Origin: Bordetella parapertussis
Lineage (GTDB): Bacteria > Pseudomonadota > Gammaproteobacteria > Burkholderiales > SG8-41
DNA length: 64,000 nucleotides
Direction of reading: 5' to 3'
Assembly (NCBI GenBank): GCA_945901405.1
Contig: CAMDLH010000002.1
Coordinates: 20,227 to 84,226 of the forward strand
Part shown: piece after piece, positions 50,268 through 59,868 of the stretch
How the letters are laid out: every line of letters begins with the position of its first letter
Numbering within the stretch: position 1 is the stretch's first letter
Made by a program: the position numbers and the translations under genes
Notes under the pieces: generated by a model
The model's input: the letters and a program-made list of their open reading frames with translations, nothing else
The model's database searches: none
What the model was told of the DNA's origin: nothing

Positions 50268-51347
50268 TTACTTTGCGTTATTGAGCGCATCGATGCGCTC
50301 ACGCGTCGCCGGATGTGACGCAAGATAATCGCTGACTCCGCCGCGCCTGGATGATTGCTCTACATCCGTCTCGTTCTGTTTATCCTTCGGCTTGCCCGGC
50401 TTCGCGCGGTGCGACGCTTCGAGCTTGGCGAGCATGTCCGCAAGCCTGCGCGGCGACATGCCGTTGGCCTTCAACATAGCCGCGCCGAATTCATCGGCCT
50501 CGCGTTCGTGGTTGCGCGAATACTTTGCTTGCAACACCAGCGTGGGCAAACCCGCCGCGACGCTGCTGACATCGCCGATGTACCACGACACCACGAACGC
50601 CACGATGGAGCCTTGAATCAGCATGCGCAGCCCATGGCGGCGGTTGATGTGCCCCAGCTCGTGCGTGAGCACCGCAAGAATTTCCTCGTCGTGCGCGGCG
50701 AGCGCGATCAACTGATCGGTCACCACCATGGTGCCATCGGGCAGCGCCATCGCGTTGGCGCCCGCGCCGCCGCCGTCGCGAAACAGCAGGGTGTATTTGG
50801 GCTTGCTTCCATCCGGCGGCGCCAACCGGTCAAACGCGCTGGTCAGCGCCTTTTGCCGCTCCTCCGGCAATTTTGATGGCTTGAAAATCGCCTTGTCCAG
50901 CACGCGCATGGTGCCGCCGCCCAGTTGCGCGAGTATGGTGTCGGGCACCTGATAGGCGACCCACTCCGAGGCGGCGGGCAAACCCCAGTGGTAGCCCGCG
51001 AACACCGCCGCCACGGCAACCACGATGGAAGCAACCGCCCAGCGCCAACGATGTTGCAGGCGCACCACCAGGCTGTCCTCGAAGTGGCTCGCGGCGAGCA
51101 TGGCGTTCATGCCCGCGTGATCGCGCACTTCGCAATGCGCGCCATCCGGATACGAGATCAGGCGCGGCGCGGCGCCCATCGGCTCCGACACGCGCAGCGT
51201 GGTGATCGGCTCATCGCGTTGCAGCGTCTCGCCGCGCACCGACAGCACGCCATCGACAAGCGTAATGGTTACCGGATGCGCCCTGGCGCTAACGCCGTCG
51301 AAATACTGCGCGCCGACTGACAATGGCTCAGAACGAGATGTCGACAT
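50268..51347 (-). CDS. M48-family metallopeptidase
   Basis: VLTHELGHINRRHGLRML (HExxH) and NHEREADEFGAAML. Confidence 0.92.
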   Translation of the reverse strand: MSTSRSEPLSVGAQYFDGVSARAHPVTITLVDGVLSVRGETLQRDEPITTLRVSEPMGAAPRLISYPDGAHCEVRDHAGMNAMLAASHFEDSLVVRLQHRWRWAVASIVVAVAAVFAGYHWGLPAASEWVAYQVPDTILAQLGGGTMRVLDKAIFKPSKLPEERQKALTSAFDRLAPPDGSKPKYTLLFRDGGGAGANAMALPDGTMVVTDQLIALAAHDEEILAVLTHELGHINRRHGLRMLIQGSIVAFVVSWYIGDVSSVAAGLPTLVLQAKYSRNHEREADEFGAAMLKANGMSPRRLADMLAKLEASHRAKPGKPKDKQNETDVEQSSRRGGVSDYLASHPATRERIDALNNAK

Positions 51348-52413
51348 CGAATACGTTGGCGGTCTCCTGGCCCATTGCATTGACCGTCTGTTGCTCCTGC
51401 GCGAAGAACTCATCCAGGCTGCCTTGTAGGTTCAAGCCCATGTGCGTGAGCCGATACCTGGCAAGCCGGATATCGGCGAACGGCTTGAACAAGCCCAGCG
51501 TGAGTATGATGGCGATGAAATTCGTCAGGTAAATCACGAAAAGGCCGCGCGCGCGCACGTTGCTCGTGAACGCATGCGGCCCCAGCGCCGTGTGGTTCCA
51601 CACGAGGTTCTGTATGCGCGCCGCGAACCACGGGCCGAAGAACATGAACAACAACAAATAAAAAATAATGAAAACGATCATCATTTGGGTTACGAACTTG
51701 TTGATCTGCGCCGGGTCTTTCATGTCACCCATGCCCGAAAACACGCCCGTAAACATGCCCGACATCGCGGCGAGCATGACAGCCACAATCACCGCCAGGA
51801 TGGTTGCGCCAAACAGCTTCAGGTAGATAATATAAAACGGACTGGGCAGGGCACCGAAGGTAAATGACGAAGTGCCATACACGCTGTTGTTGTGCTGATA
51901 AGCCTTGATGCGTTGATGCGCCAACGGCATCAAAAACCCCATCGAGAAATAGCCGGCGATGGGCCACGCCAGAAACGCCTGATACGCGCCGCCCATGGAG
52001 CCGTTGAAGCGAAAGCGCAGCCCGCGATAACTGCTGTTGAGGAGCTTGAAGCAGATCGAGCGTTGCAGGAGCCACGGCAGCGCCACGATCAGCGCCAGAA
52101 ATACCAGCAAACCGAGAACTATGTTGAAGCTGAGCGTCACCTGATAAACCGCCAGCAGCAGCACGCCGATGATGCGGCCCTTCAGGATCGCAATGGGGTT
52201 GCCGTGATAATCGAAGCCGTTCCCCAGAAGCGATGTGTTGCGATAAAAATATTGCATCCGCCGCACCTTGGCCCACGCGGAGTAGATGCCGAGCGTGAGG
52301 ATGGTCAGCGCAAGATTGACGATCCAGATACGGAAGTATTCGCCGCCCTTGCCGGTGAATTCAATCGGGCTGTTTGTGGAGGGATTGCCGGCGCCATTGA
52401 TTTCTGAATCCAT
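51328..52413 (-). CDS. DUF898/YjgN-family inner membrane protein
   Basis: FTGKGGEYFRIWIVNLALTILTLGIYSAWAKVRRMQYFYRNTSLLGNGFDYHGNPIAILKGRI. Confidence 0.92.
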   Translation of the reverse strand: MDSEINGAGNPSTNSPIEFTGKGGEYFRIWIVNLALTILTLGIYSAWAKVRRMQYFYRNTSLLGNGFDYHGNPIAILKGRIIGVLLLAVYQVTLSFNIVLGLLVFLALIVALPWLLQRSICFKLLNSSYRGLRFRFNGSMGGAYQAFLAWPIAGYFSMGFLMPLAHQRIKAYQHNNSVYGTSSFTFGALPSPFYIIYLKLFGATILAVIVAVMLAAMSGMFTGVFSGMGDMKDPAQINKFVTQMMIVFIIFYLLLFMFFGPWFAARIQNLVWNHTALGPHAFTSNVRARGLFVIYLTNFIAIILTLGLFKPFADIRLARYRLTHMGLNLQGSLDEFFAQEQQTVNAMGQETANVFDVDISF

Positions 52414-52698
52414 GTGATCTCCCTTGCAATAGACATTGTTTTTTTGACACAGCGTGCAATTCTGATGGCAGAAACCAGACACCAGCGGGAACTCTATCGC
52501 CCCGCGCCGCCGCGGTCAATTACCCGTCATTTCTATGGCGATGCGCCCGGCCGCCCGATACACTCGCCAGGCGCGCATTCGCCATCCGGCGCGAGCGTCC
52601 GATAAACACCTCAAGCTGGCATAAAAATGGTCAAGCGGGCCACTAAACCCCGGCAAACGCTCACCGCGGAGACGCCCTTCTTCTTTTGAGAGCACCAC

Positions 52699-53790
52699 AT
52701 GACCATACGCTCCATCACACCAATTAACCTCGATCTACCTTTCGAGGTCGGCGGCCCCAAATCACAATTCGCCGGACGCCCGCGCCAGATGGCGATGCTG
52801 CTGGTACGCGTCGAGACCGACGACGGCATCGTCGGCTGGGGCGACGCGTTCGGCTACGCGGTGTGGCCGGTGACACGTGTCGCCATCGACAAACTCGTCG
52901 CACCCATGGCCATCGGCCGCGAGGAAACCGACATCGTGGGCCTGATGGACGATCTGCAACGCAAGCTGCACATCGTCGGACGCACCGGGCCGGTGGTGTA
53001 TGCGTTGTCGGGGCTGGACATTGCTCTATGGGATATCGCCGGCAAACGGGCCGGCAAGCCCGTGTGCGAACTGCTCGGCGGCGCACGCCGTGACAGCGTG
53101 CCCGCCTATGCGAGCCTCGTGCGTTATGGCGACGCGGCGCTGGTTGCGCGCAACGCGAGTGCGGCAGTAGCGCGCGGCTTCAAGGCGATCAAGCTACATG
53201 AAATCACTGCCACCGAGGTGAAAGCCGCGCGCGAAGCGGTTGGCCCCGACATCAAGATCATGATGGACACCAACTGCCCGTGGACGGTGGATGAAGCCAT
53301 CGCCGCCGCCAAAACCGTGAAGCCCTACGATCTACTCTGGCTCGAAGAACCGGTTTATCCGCCGGAAGATTTCGCGGGCCTTGCGCGCGTGCGGCGCGAA
53401 TGCGGCATTCCGCTTTCGGCGGGCGAGAATGCAATGAGCCCGATGGATTTTCGCGCGATGTTTACCGCCGGTGCGGTGGACGTGGCGCAACCGAGTGTCA
53501 CCAAAATCGGCGGCATCAGCGAGATGATGCGTACCGCGAAGCTGGCTGATGAGCACGACATTCAGCTCGTGCCGCACTCGCCGTACTTCGGCCCGGGGCT
53601 GCTCGCCAGCATCCACATGGCCGCCACGTTCGCGCGCGAAACCATGGTCGAATATTCATTCGTCGAACTCGGCGCAAACCCGCTGGGTGACGCAATTGTA
53701 GTCATCGATGGACGGCTCAAAGTGCCCGCTGGGCCGGGTCTGGGACGCGATCCTGATGCACGGATTATTGCGCGGCATAGAGCGGAATAA
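52699..53790 (+). CDS. Mandelate racemase/muconate lactonizing enzyme family (enolase superfamily)
   Basis: ALWDIAGKRAGKPVCELLGGARRDSVPAYASL...FKAIKLHE...IMMDTNCPWTVDEA...WLEEPVYP...LSAGENAM. Confidence 0.94.
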   Translation: MTIRSITPINLDLPFEVGGPKSQFAGRPRQMAMLLVRVETDDGIVGWGDAFGYAVWPVTRVAIDKLVAPMAIGREETDIVGLMDDLQRKLHIVGRTGPVVYALSGLDIALWDIAGKRAGKPVCELLGGARRDSVPAYASLVRYGDAALVARNASAAVARGFKAIKLHEITATEVKAAREAVGPDIKIMMDTNCPWTVDEAIAAAKTVKPYDLLWLEEPVYPPEDFAGLARVRRECGIPLSAGENAMSPMDFRAMFTAGAVDVAQPSVTKIGGISEMMRTAKLADEHDIQLVPHSPYFGPGLLASIHMAATFARETMVEYSFVELGANPLGDAIVVIDGRLKVPAGPGLGRDPDARIIARHRAE

Positions 53791-53875
53791 GGTGGATTAA
53801 CTTTTCGGTGCGAGAGCTTGCTTCCCCGATAGTTTTGGCCGTGCTGTGTGGAAGGAAGTTATTCTGCAACACACG

Positions 53876-54090
53876 AAGGCGCGGGCGACGAGACCCCATG
53901 TGAGCCGCCGGGCAGCGCAGCCGCGCCGGGGGAAGTCGGCGAGGACTGTCTGAGTCCTCGCGGGGGTATCGCGAGGGCGAGTTCCGCAGCCGCCGGGCTG
54001 CCCCCGGCGAACTTGAAGCGCCGAATATCGATTGCTGCGTTGATTGCCCCCTCACCCCAACCCTCTCCCCGCAAGCGGGGCGAGGGAGCC
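53876..54090. repeat. GC-rich structured intergenic repeat cluster
   Basis: Several hairpins, e.g. gaggactgtctgagtcctc and ccctctccccgc-aa-gcggggcgaggg (54061-54086). Confidence 0.6.
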
Positions 54091-54172
54091 GTGTCGTGGA
54101 ATGCGAAGATATCAAAGCATTGACGAATTAGTATCCAAAGCAACACAACTACTACTTCCCAACACTCCACAA

Positions 54173-55150
54173 CTACTCAGGCCGTATCCCAGCCGCCTTC
54201 ACCACCAGCGCCCATTTTGCGATCTCTGATTTCAGAAACGCTTCAAACACCCGAGGCGTGCTGCCGACTGTTTCAAGCCCCTGCGCGATGAGTTTTTCCT
54301 GCACTGCTGGCAGCGCCATGATGCGCACGATCTCGGTGTGCAAACGCGTCACCGCAACTGGCGGCGTGCCCGCCGGCGCCACCACGCCGTACCAGTTATC
54401 CACTTCAAACCCCGGCAGCGTTTCGCTTGCAGTGGGCACTTCGGGCAACAGCGCGATGCGTTTTTTGGTGGTGGTGGCAATCGCTTTCAGGCGCCCGGTC
54501 TTCACGTGCTGCAAGCCGCTCACCACCGCGCTCACCGCGTATTGCACCTCGCCGCTCAATAGCGCGGTGAACGCCGGCGCCGTGCCTTTGTAGGGCACAT
54601 GCACGGTTTTTATTTTTGCCGCGACGTTGAGCAGTTCGCCCGCGAGGTGCGGGATGCCGCCGCTGCCGCTGGACGAAAAATGAATCTTGCCGGGATTGGC
54701 GTTCACATGCGCGATGAATTCACCCAACGTTTTCACCGGCATCGACGGGTGCACGTAGATCAGCGAAGAAGTCGATACCAGATGGCTCACCGGCGCAAAA
54801 TCGCGCGTGATGTTGAACGGCAGTTTGGGATACAGCGATGGATTCACCGCGAGATTGCCGGTGGTGCCGAGAAACAGCGTGTTGCCGTCGGGCGCGGCCT
54901 TGGCCACGATGTCGGTGGCGATGATGCCGTTCGCACCCGCGCGATTGTCGACGATCGCGTTCTGCCCCAGGCCATCGGCGAAATGCGGCGCGAGCAAACG
55001 CGCGGCGGTGTCGATGGGGCCGCCGGGCGGAAAGCCGACCACCAGACGTATAGGTTTGGCTTGCTGCATCTGCGCGTGCGCCAAACACGGCATCAGCACA
55101 AGCCACAACGCGCCTGCCAAGTAGTTACTTAACTTATTGTTTTTAAACAC
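54173..55150 (-). CDS. Bug/TctC-family receptor
   Basis: AHAQMQQAKPIRLVVGFPPGGPIDTAARLLAPHFADGLGQNAIVDNRAGANGIIATDIVAKAAPDGNTL. Confidence 0.94.
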   Translation of the reverse strand: MFKNNKLSNYLAGALWLVLMPCLAHAQMQQAKPIRLVVGFPPGGPIDTAARLLAPHFADGLGQNAIVDNRAGANGIIATDIVAKAAPDGNTLFLGTTGNLAVNPSLYPKLPFNITRDFAPVSHLVSTSSLIYVHPSMPVKTLGEFIAHVNANPGKIHFSSSGSGGIPHLAGELLNVAAKIKTVHVPYKGTAPAFTALLSGEVQYAVSAVVSGLQHVKTGRLKAIATTTKKRIALLPEVPTASETLPGFEVDNWYGVVAPAGTPPVAVTRLHTEIVRIMALPAVQEKLIAQGLETVGSTPRVFEAFLKSEIAKWALVVKAAGIRPE

Positions 55151-55177
55151 TATTTTACATCGCTGAGACGGGCTAAT

Positions 55178-56155
55178 TTATTGCGTGCGTATGTTCGCCA
55201 CCTTCGCGACATTCGCCCACTTCGCCATTTCCACCGGCAGAAACTTGCGCACTTCATCGGGCGTGCGGAAATCCGCATCCACGCCTTCCGCCTCGAAGCG
55301 TTTGATGGTCTCGGGCAATTTAAGGTAACGCGCGATTTCCGTGTTGAGCTTGCTGACAATGCCGGGCGCGGCGCCCGCGGGCGCGCCTATGGCCCACCAG
55401 TTGTTCGCCTCGTAGCCCGGTATGCCCGACTCCGCGATGGTCGGCAAATCAGGCGTGGGCAACGCGCGTTTGGCGCCACTCGTCGCAAGCGCGCGGATCT
55501 TGCCGCCCTTCAGATGCGGAATGGTTTGTATCAGCGCACCCAGATTGATGTGCCCCTGCCCCGCCATCACATCGACCAGCGCCGGAAAGCCGCCTTTGTA
55601 AATCACCACGATCAATTTCATGCCCGACATGTGATGAAACAACTCGGTGCTGAAGTGCGCATAGCCGCCGGACGAGGCCATCACCAGCTTGCCGGGGTTG
55701 GCCTTGCCGTGCGCGATCAACTCCTTCACGCTGGTCGCCGGCAGCGACGCGTGCACAGACAGCACGCTCGGCCCCAGCCCCAGCGTGCCCGCCCACGCGA
55801 AAGAATTGATCGGATCATACGGCAGCTTGCGCGTGCCGCCGTTGACCGCGTGCGCGGCGGATGCCACCAGCAGCGTGTACCCATCGGGCGCGGCGCGCGC
55901 GACGATCTCGGTGCCGATGATGCCGTCCGCACCCGGACGATTGTCGAGCACCACCTGCTGCCCGAAACGTTGCGTTAGGTACTGCGCCAGATAGCGCCCC
56001 ATGATGTCGTTGCTGCCGCCGGGTGCGAAAGGCACGATCATGCGGATCGGCCGCGCGGGGTAGCCGGGCGCGGAGTCGGCGCCGCCCTGTGCCGCGGCGG
56101 CGTTGACCACAATGCCCAGCAACGCAGCCACGCCCATCGTGAAGCGTATCGGCAT
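55178..56155 (-). CDS. Bug/TctC-family receptor
   Basis: APGYPARPIRMIVPFAPGGSNDIMGRYLAQYLTQRFGQQVVLDNRPGADGIIGTEIVARAAPDGYTL. Confidence 0.95.
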   Translation of the reverse strand: MPIRFTMGVAALLGIVVNAAAAQGGADSAPGYPARPIRMIVPFAPGGSNDIMGRYLAQYLTQRFGQQVVLDNRPGADGIIGTEIVARAAPDGYTLLVASAAHAVNGGTRKLPYDPINSFAWAGTLGLGPSVLSVHASLPATSVKELIAHGKANPGKLVMASSGGYAHFSTELFHHMSGMKLIVVIYKGGFPALVDVMAGQGHINLGALIQTIPHLKGGKIRALATSGAKRALPTPDLPTIAESGIPGYEANNWWAIGAPAGAAPGIVSKLNTEIARYLKLPETIKRFEAEGVDADFRTPDEVRKFLPVEMAKWANVAKVANIRTQ

Positions 56156-56183
56156 GAAATTCTCCCGTATTTCGTGAAATGAG

Positions 56184-56432
56184 TTGAAGCGGATTGTCGC
56201 GTGCTGTCGTTCGCTTGTCGAGCAAGCCAGCGCGCAGGCGTGCGCGCAAGCACTGGTAAAACACTGCGGGCCGGAGCGATTGTTATGGGGCAGCGACTGG
56301 CCATTCGCCGCGTTTGAAGACAAAGTGACCTACGGCGACTGCCTTGAAGCATTCAAGCGCTGGGTGCCGGACTAGACCGCCCGGCGCATCATCGGCGGCG
56401 AGACGGCGTTGAAGCTCTACTTCACTTCGTGA
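56184..56432 (+). pseudogene. Amidohydrolase (2-pyrone-4,6-dicarboxylate lactonase-like) C-terminal remnant with internal stop
   Basis: GPERLLWGSDWPFAAFEDKVTYGDCLEAFKRWVPD*TARRIIGGETALKLYFTS*; in-frame TAG and no N-terminal domain. Confidence 0.75.
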
Positions 56433-56528
56433 CTGTGTTGCCGCGCGAGCGCGGTGAGCGTGGGGTTAGGCCCGCCGGTATTTTCTGATAACCTTGGGTT
56501 TTACCTACAGAAACGAGACGAGGCTACC

Positions 56529-56942
56529 ATGGCGCTACGCCCCCCCGAAGAACGCGGCAACGACGCGAGGATGGACGCGGACAATCTTTACCGCGAGGAA
56601 ATTATCACCGACCGCAAGGTAGGCACGCTGCGCATGATGTCGCCGCTCAAAAGCGACGGCACGCCCGACGCATCACGCCCGGTGCTCTACATCGGCGAAG
56701 CGCAGATCATGACCCAAGCCGGCCCGCTACCGATCAACTTTGAAGTCGAGGCCAAAAATCTCGGCGACGCCGTGGCGCAATTCGGCGACGCGGCGAAAGA
56801 GGCCGTCGAACGCACGGTGCGCGAACTGCAAGAGCTGCGCCGCCAGCAGCAATCTTCCATCGTCGTGCCCGGCGCGGGCGGCATGGGTGGGATGGGTGGC
56901 ATGGGTGGCATGGGTGGCGGCGGCAAGCTGCAACTGCCTTAA
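56529..56942 (+). CDS. Hypothetical protein with Gly-Gly-Met C-terminal repeats
   Basis: MALRPPEERGNDARMDADNLYREEIITDRKVGTLRMMSPL...GGMGGMGGMGGMGGGGKLQLP. Confidence 0.7.
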   Translation: MALRPPEERGNDARMDADNLYREEIITDRKVGTLRMMSPLKSDGTPDASRPVLYIGEAQIMTQAGPLPINFEVEAKNLGDAVAQFGDAAKEAVERTVRELQELRRQQQSSIVVPGAGGMGGMGGMGGMGGGGKLQLP

Positions 56943-56972
56943 GCTCGGCGACAGGTAACCGTTGAGAAGAGT

Positions 56973-57620
56973 ATGGGCTTGAAGCGGTTCTCGCTAATTC
57001 TTGCTCTACTGGCTTTTGCCGGCTTTGCGCCCGCGCAGGATCACCACCAGCATCGTTTCAAGGATGCCGAGAAGTGGTCTCGGATATTCGACGATCCGGC
57101 GCGCGATGCATGGCAAAAGCCCGCCGAGGTCGTCGCCGCGTTGAAGCTCGCGCCCGATGCGGTGATCGCCGATATCGGCGCGGGCACGGGTTACTTTGCG
57201 GTGCGTCTCGCGCGCGCCGTGCCCAGGGGCCGCGTGCTTGCGATCGACAACGAACCGGACATGGTGAAATATCTCGCGCAACGTGCAACGCGCGAGAAAC
57301 TCGACAACCTCACCGCGTTGCAAGCCGGCGACAACGACGCGAAACTCGCCTCCCCGGTGGATATCGCGATACTGGTCGACGTCTATCACCACGTGCCGCA
57401 ACGCGAAAAATATTTCGCCCGGCTGCGCGAATCGTTAAAACCCGGCGGCCAGCTTGTGATCATCGACTTCACGCTCGATTCGCCCGTCGGCCCGCCCAAG
57501 CACGCGCGCATCCCCGCCGAGCGGGTGAAGCAGGAACTCAGCCGCGCCGGTTACACGCTGACTGTCGAGCATGGGTTTTTACCGAACCAGTATTTCCTCG
57601 TTTTCCGTCCAGCCCCGTAA
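56973..57620 (+). CDS. Class I SAM-dependent methyltransferase
   Basis: VIADIGAGTGYFAVRLARAVPRGRVLAIDNEPDMVKYLAQRA. Confidence 0.92.
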   Translation: MGLKRFSLILALLAFAGFAPAQDHHQHRFKDAEKWSRIFDDPARDAWQKPAEVVAALKLAPDAVIADIGAGTGYFAVRLARAVPRGRVLAIDNEPDMVKYLAQRATREKLDNLTALQAGDNDAKLASPVDIAILVDVYHHVPQREKYFARLRESLKPGGQLVIIDFTLDSPVGPPKHARIPAERVKQELSRAGYTLTVEHGFLPNQYFLVFRPAP

Positions 57621-57630
57621 AGGAAGAAAA

Positions 57631-58629
57631 ATGAATGCTGCCTTCGCGCGCACCCTGTGTACCCTTGGCGCAAGCGTGTTGATCGCCGCCGCGCCTTTCG
57701 CGTCTTCGGCGCTTGCTCAGAAAGCCGCCGACTATCCGAATCGACCGATACGCGTCATCGTGCCTTTTGTCGCCGGCGGGCCGATGGATGTGATCGGCCG
57801 CCTGGTCGGGCAGAAAATCACCGGTGTATGGAACCAGAACTTCATCATCGACAACCGCGCGGGCGCGGGCGGCATCATCGGCACCGAGGCCGTGGCGAAA
57901 GCGCCGCCCGACGGCTACACCGTGCTGCACACCTCAAGCGCGCATGCGCAACTGCCCGCGTTCAACAAGCTGCCTTACGACCCGGTGCGCGACTTCGCGC
58001 CCGTCACCACTGCAACGCGCACCATCGGCTACGTGCTCGCGGTGCATCCCTCGATACCGGTTCATTCCGTGAAGGAATTGATCGCGATGGCAAAGAAAAG
58101 CCCCGACAAGCTCAACTACGGCAACACCGGCATCGGCGGCGTGTTGTATGTCGGCACGGAGATGTTCAACGCCGCGGCCGGAGGCCTTAAGATGCAGACC
58201 GTGCAATACAAAGGCATCGGGCAGATGGTCACCGATCTTGCCGGCGGGCACATCGATCTGTCGTTTCTCACCACATCGAGCGCGGTGGGCATGGTGAGAA
58301 CCGGCAAGGTCAGGGCCATCGGCATCAGTGGCGCCAAGCGCTGGAAGCAACTGCCCGATGTGCCGACCATCGACGAGTCGGGCGTGAAGGGCTTCGAGTA
58401 CTACGCGTGGTTCGGCTTCTGGTATCCGGCGAATACGCCCGCGGAGATCGTCAATAAATTCCATGGCGAGTTGTCGAAGGCGGTGGCCGCGCCCGACGTG
58501 CTCCAGCGCTTCGATGAACTTGGGTTCGAGCCGCACATCCTCAAGCCGGAAGAATTCGGCAAGCTGGTGCAGACGGATATGGAAGTCACGCGCAAGATCG
58601 CCGCCAAGCTCGGCATGAAGCCGCAATAA
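57631..58629 (+). CDS. Bug/TctC-family receptor
   Basis: DYPNRPIRVIVPFVAGGPMDVIGRLVGQKITGVWNQNFIIDNRAGAGGIIGTEAVAKAPPDGYTV. Confidence 0.95.
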   Translation: MNAAFARTLCTLGASVLIAAAPFASSALAQKAADYPNRPIRVIVPFVAGGPMDVIGRLVGQKITGVWNQNFIIDNRAGAGGIIGTEAVAKAPPDGYTVLHTSSAHAQLPAFNKLPYDPVRDFAPVTTATRTIGYVLAVHPSIPVHSVKELIAMAKKSPDKLNYGNTGIGGVLYVGTEMFNAAAGGLKMQTVQYKGIGQMVTDLAGGHIDLSFLTTSSAVGMVRTGKVRAIGISGAKRWKQLPDVPTIDESGVKGFEYYAWFGFWYPANTPAEIVNKFHGELSKAVAAPDVLQRFDELGFEPHILKPEEFGKLVQTDMEVTRKIAAKLGMKPQ

Positions 58630-58640
58630 CAAACACCAGC

Positions 58641-59849
58641 ATGGACAACAACAACACCATACGCAGAAGTTTCGCCGACGTAGATTACGCCGAGGCGCTG
58701 CGCCGCGCCGAATCGCTGATTCCGCTGTTAAAGGCCGAAGCCGATGCTTCGGAGAAGCTCACCCACATCACGCCGGCCGTGCTCAACGCCTTTCACGAGA
58801 CGGGCCTGCTGCGTTACATGCAGCCCAAGCGCTGGGGCGGCATGGAGCTCGATTTCGCCGCGGTGTTTGATATCCCCGAGATGCTGGGGCGTGGCGATGC
58901 GTCGGCGTCGTGGACGTTCACCAATCTGTCCGCGCATCACCGCCTGCTGGCGCTTTGGGACAACAAGGCGCAGGAAGAAATCTGGGGGGAGAACCCCGAT
59001 GCGTGCATCGCATCGGGCATTGCTTATCCGCAAGGGCGCGGTCGCAAGGTTGATGGCGGCTACGTAATCAGCGGCAAGTGGGGGTTTTCGTCCGGCGTCG
59101 ATGTCTCCACCTGGAACATGCTGGCGTGCATGGTGTACGAAGGCGACAAGCCCGTCGATTGGCGCATGTGTCTCGTGCCGCTGCCGGATTTTGAAGTGAT
59201 CGACGATTGGCAAACGCTCGGCATGCGCGGCACCGGCAGCCGCAGCGTGCAATGCAAGGATGTGTTCGTGCCCGAACACCGCGCGCTGTGCATGCACACC
59301 GCCAAGCCCGGCTTCGAGTATGCAGGGTGGAAAGTCAACACCGCACCGCAGTACCGCATCCCCCTGTCGGGCTTCGGCGGCACCGGAATCGGCGGCAGCA
59401 TGACCGGCAACGCGCGCGCCATGTTGAATGAAGTCATCGCCATGGTGAAGTCGCGCAGCACCGCCTACACGGGTGCGAAGATGCGCGACTTTCAGGCGGT
59501 GCAACTGCGCATCGGCATGGCCGGCGCAAAAATCGACGCGGCAAGCACGCTGATGCGCAACGACTGCATCGAGGCGCAACGCGCCATCGAGGCCGGCGGC
59601 GCCGTCAGCATCGAGGCGCGGCTGCGCTACAAGCGCAACAGCTCGGCCTGCATCAAGCTCGTCACCGAGGCGGTGGACAGCCTCTTTGAGATGTGCGGCG
59701 CGCACGGCATCTACGACGCCGGCCCCATGCAACGCCTGTTTCGCGACGCGCACGCCGGCGGCGCACACATCAACTTCAACGTGGATGTGAATCTTTCGCC
59801 GTGGGCGCTGGTCGCGCTCGGCGGCGAGTTCAAGAGCCCGACGTTATAG
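58641..59849 (+). CDS. Acyl-CoA dehydrogenase-fold flavoprotein (HsaA/DszC-like monooxygenase group possible)
   Basis: LRYMQPKRWGGMELDFAAVFDIPEMLGRGDASASWTFTNLSAHHRLLALW...WQTLGMRGTGSRSVQCKDVFVPEHRAL. Confidence 0.85.
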   Translation: MDNNNTIRRSFADVDYAEALRRAESLIPLLKAEADASEKLTHITPAVLNAFHETGLLRYMQPKRWGGMELDFAAVFDIPEMLGRGDASASWTFTNLSAHHRLLALWDNKAQEEIWGENPDACIASGIAYPQGRGRKVDGGYVISGKWGFSSGVDVSTWNMLACMVYEGDKPVDWRMCLVPLPDFEVIDDWQTLGMRGTGSRSVQCKDVFVPEHRALCMHTAKPGFEYAGWKVNTAPQYRIPLSGFGGTGIGGSMTGNARAMLNEVIAMVKSRSTAYTGAKMRDFQAVQLRIGMAGAKIDAASTLMRNDCIEAQRAIEAGGAVSIEARLRYKRNSSACIKLVTEAVDSLFEMCGAHGIYDAGPMQRLFRDAHAGGAHINFNVDVNLSPWALVALGGEFKSPTL

Positions 59850-59868
59850 CAGCTTCATTCAATAGCGC

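Noticed and set aside
58728-59768. 346-aa minus-strand ORF
   Set aside because: Shadow of the acyl-CoA dehydrogenase-like gene on the other strand.
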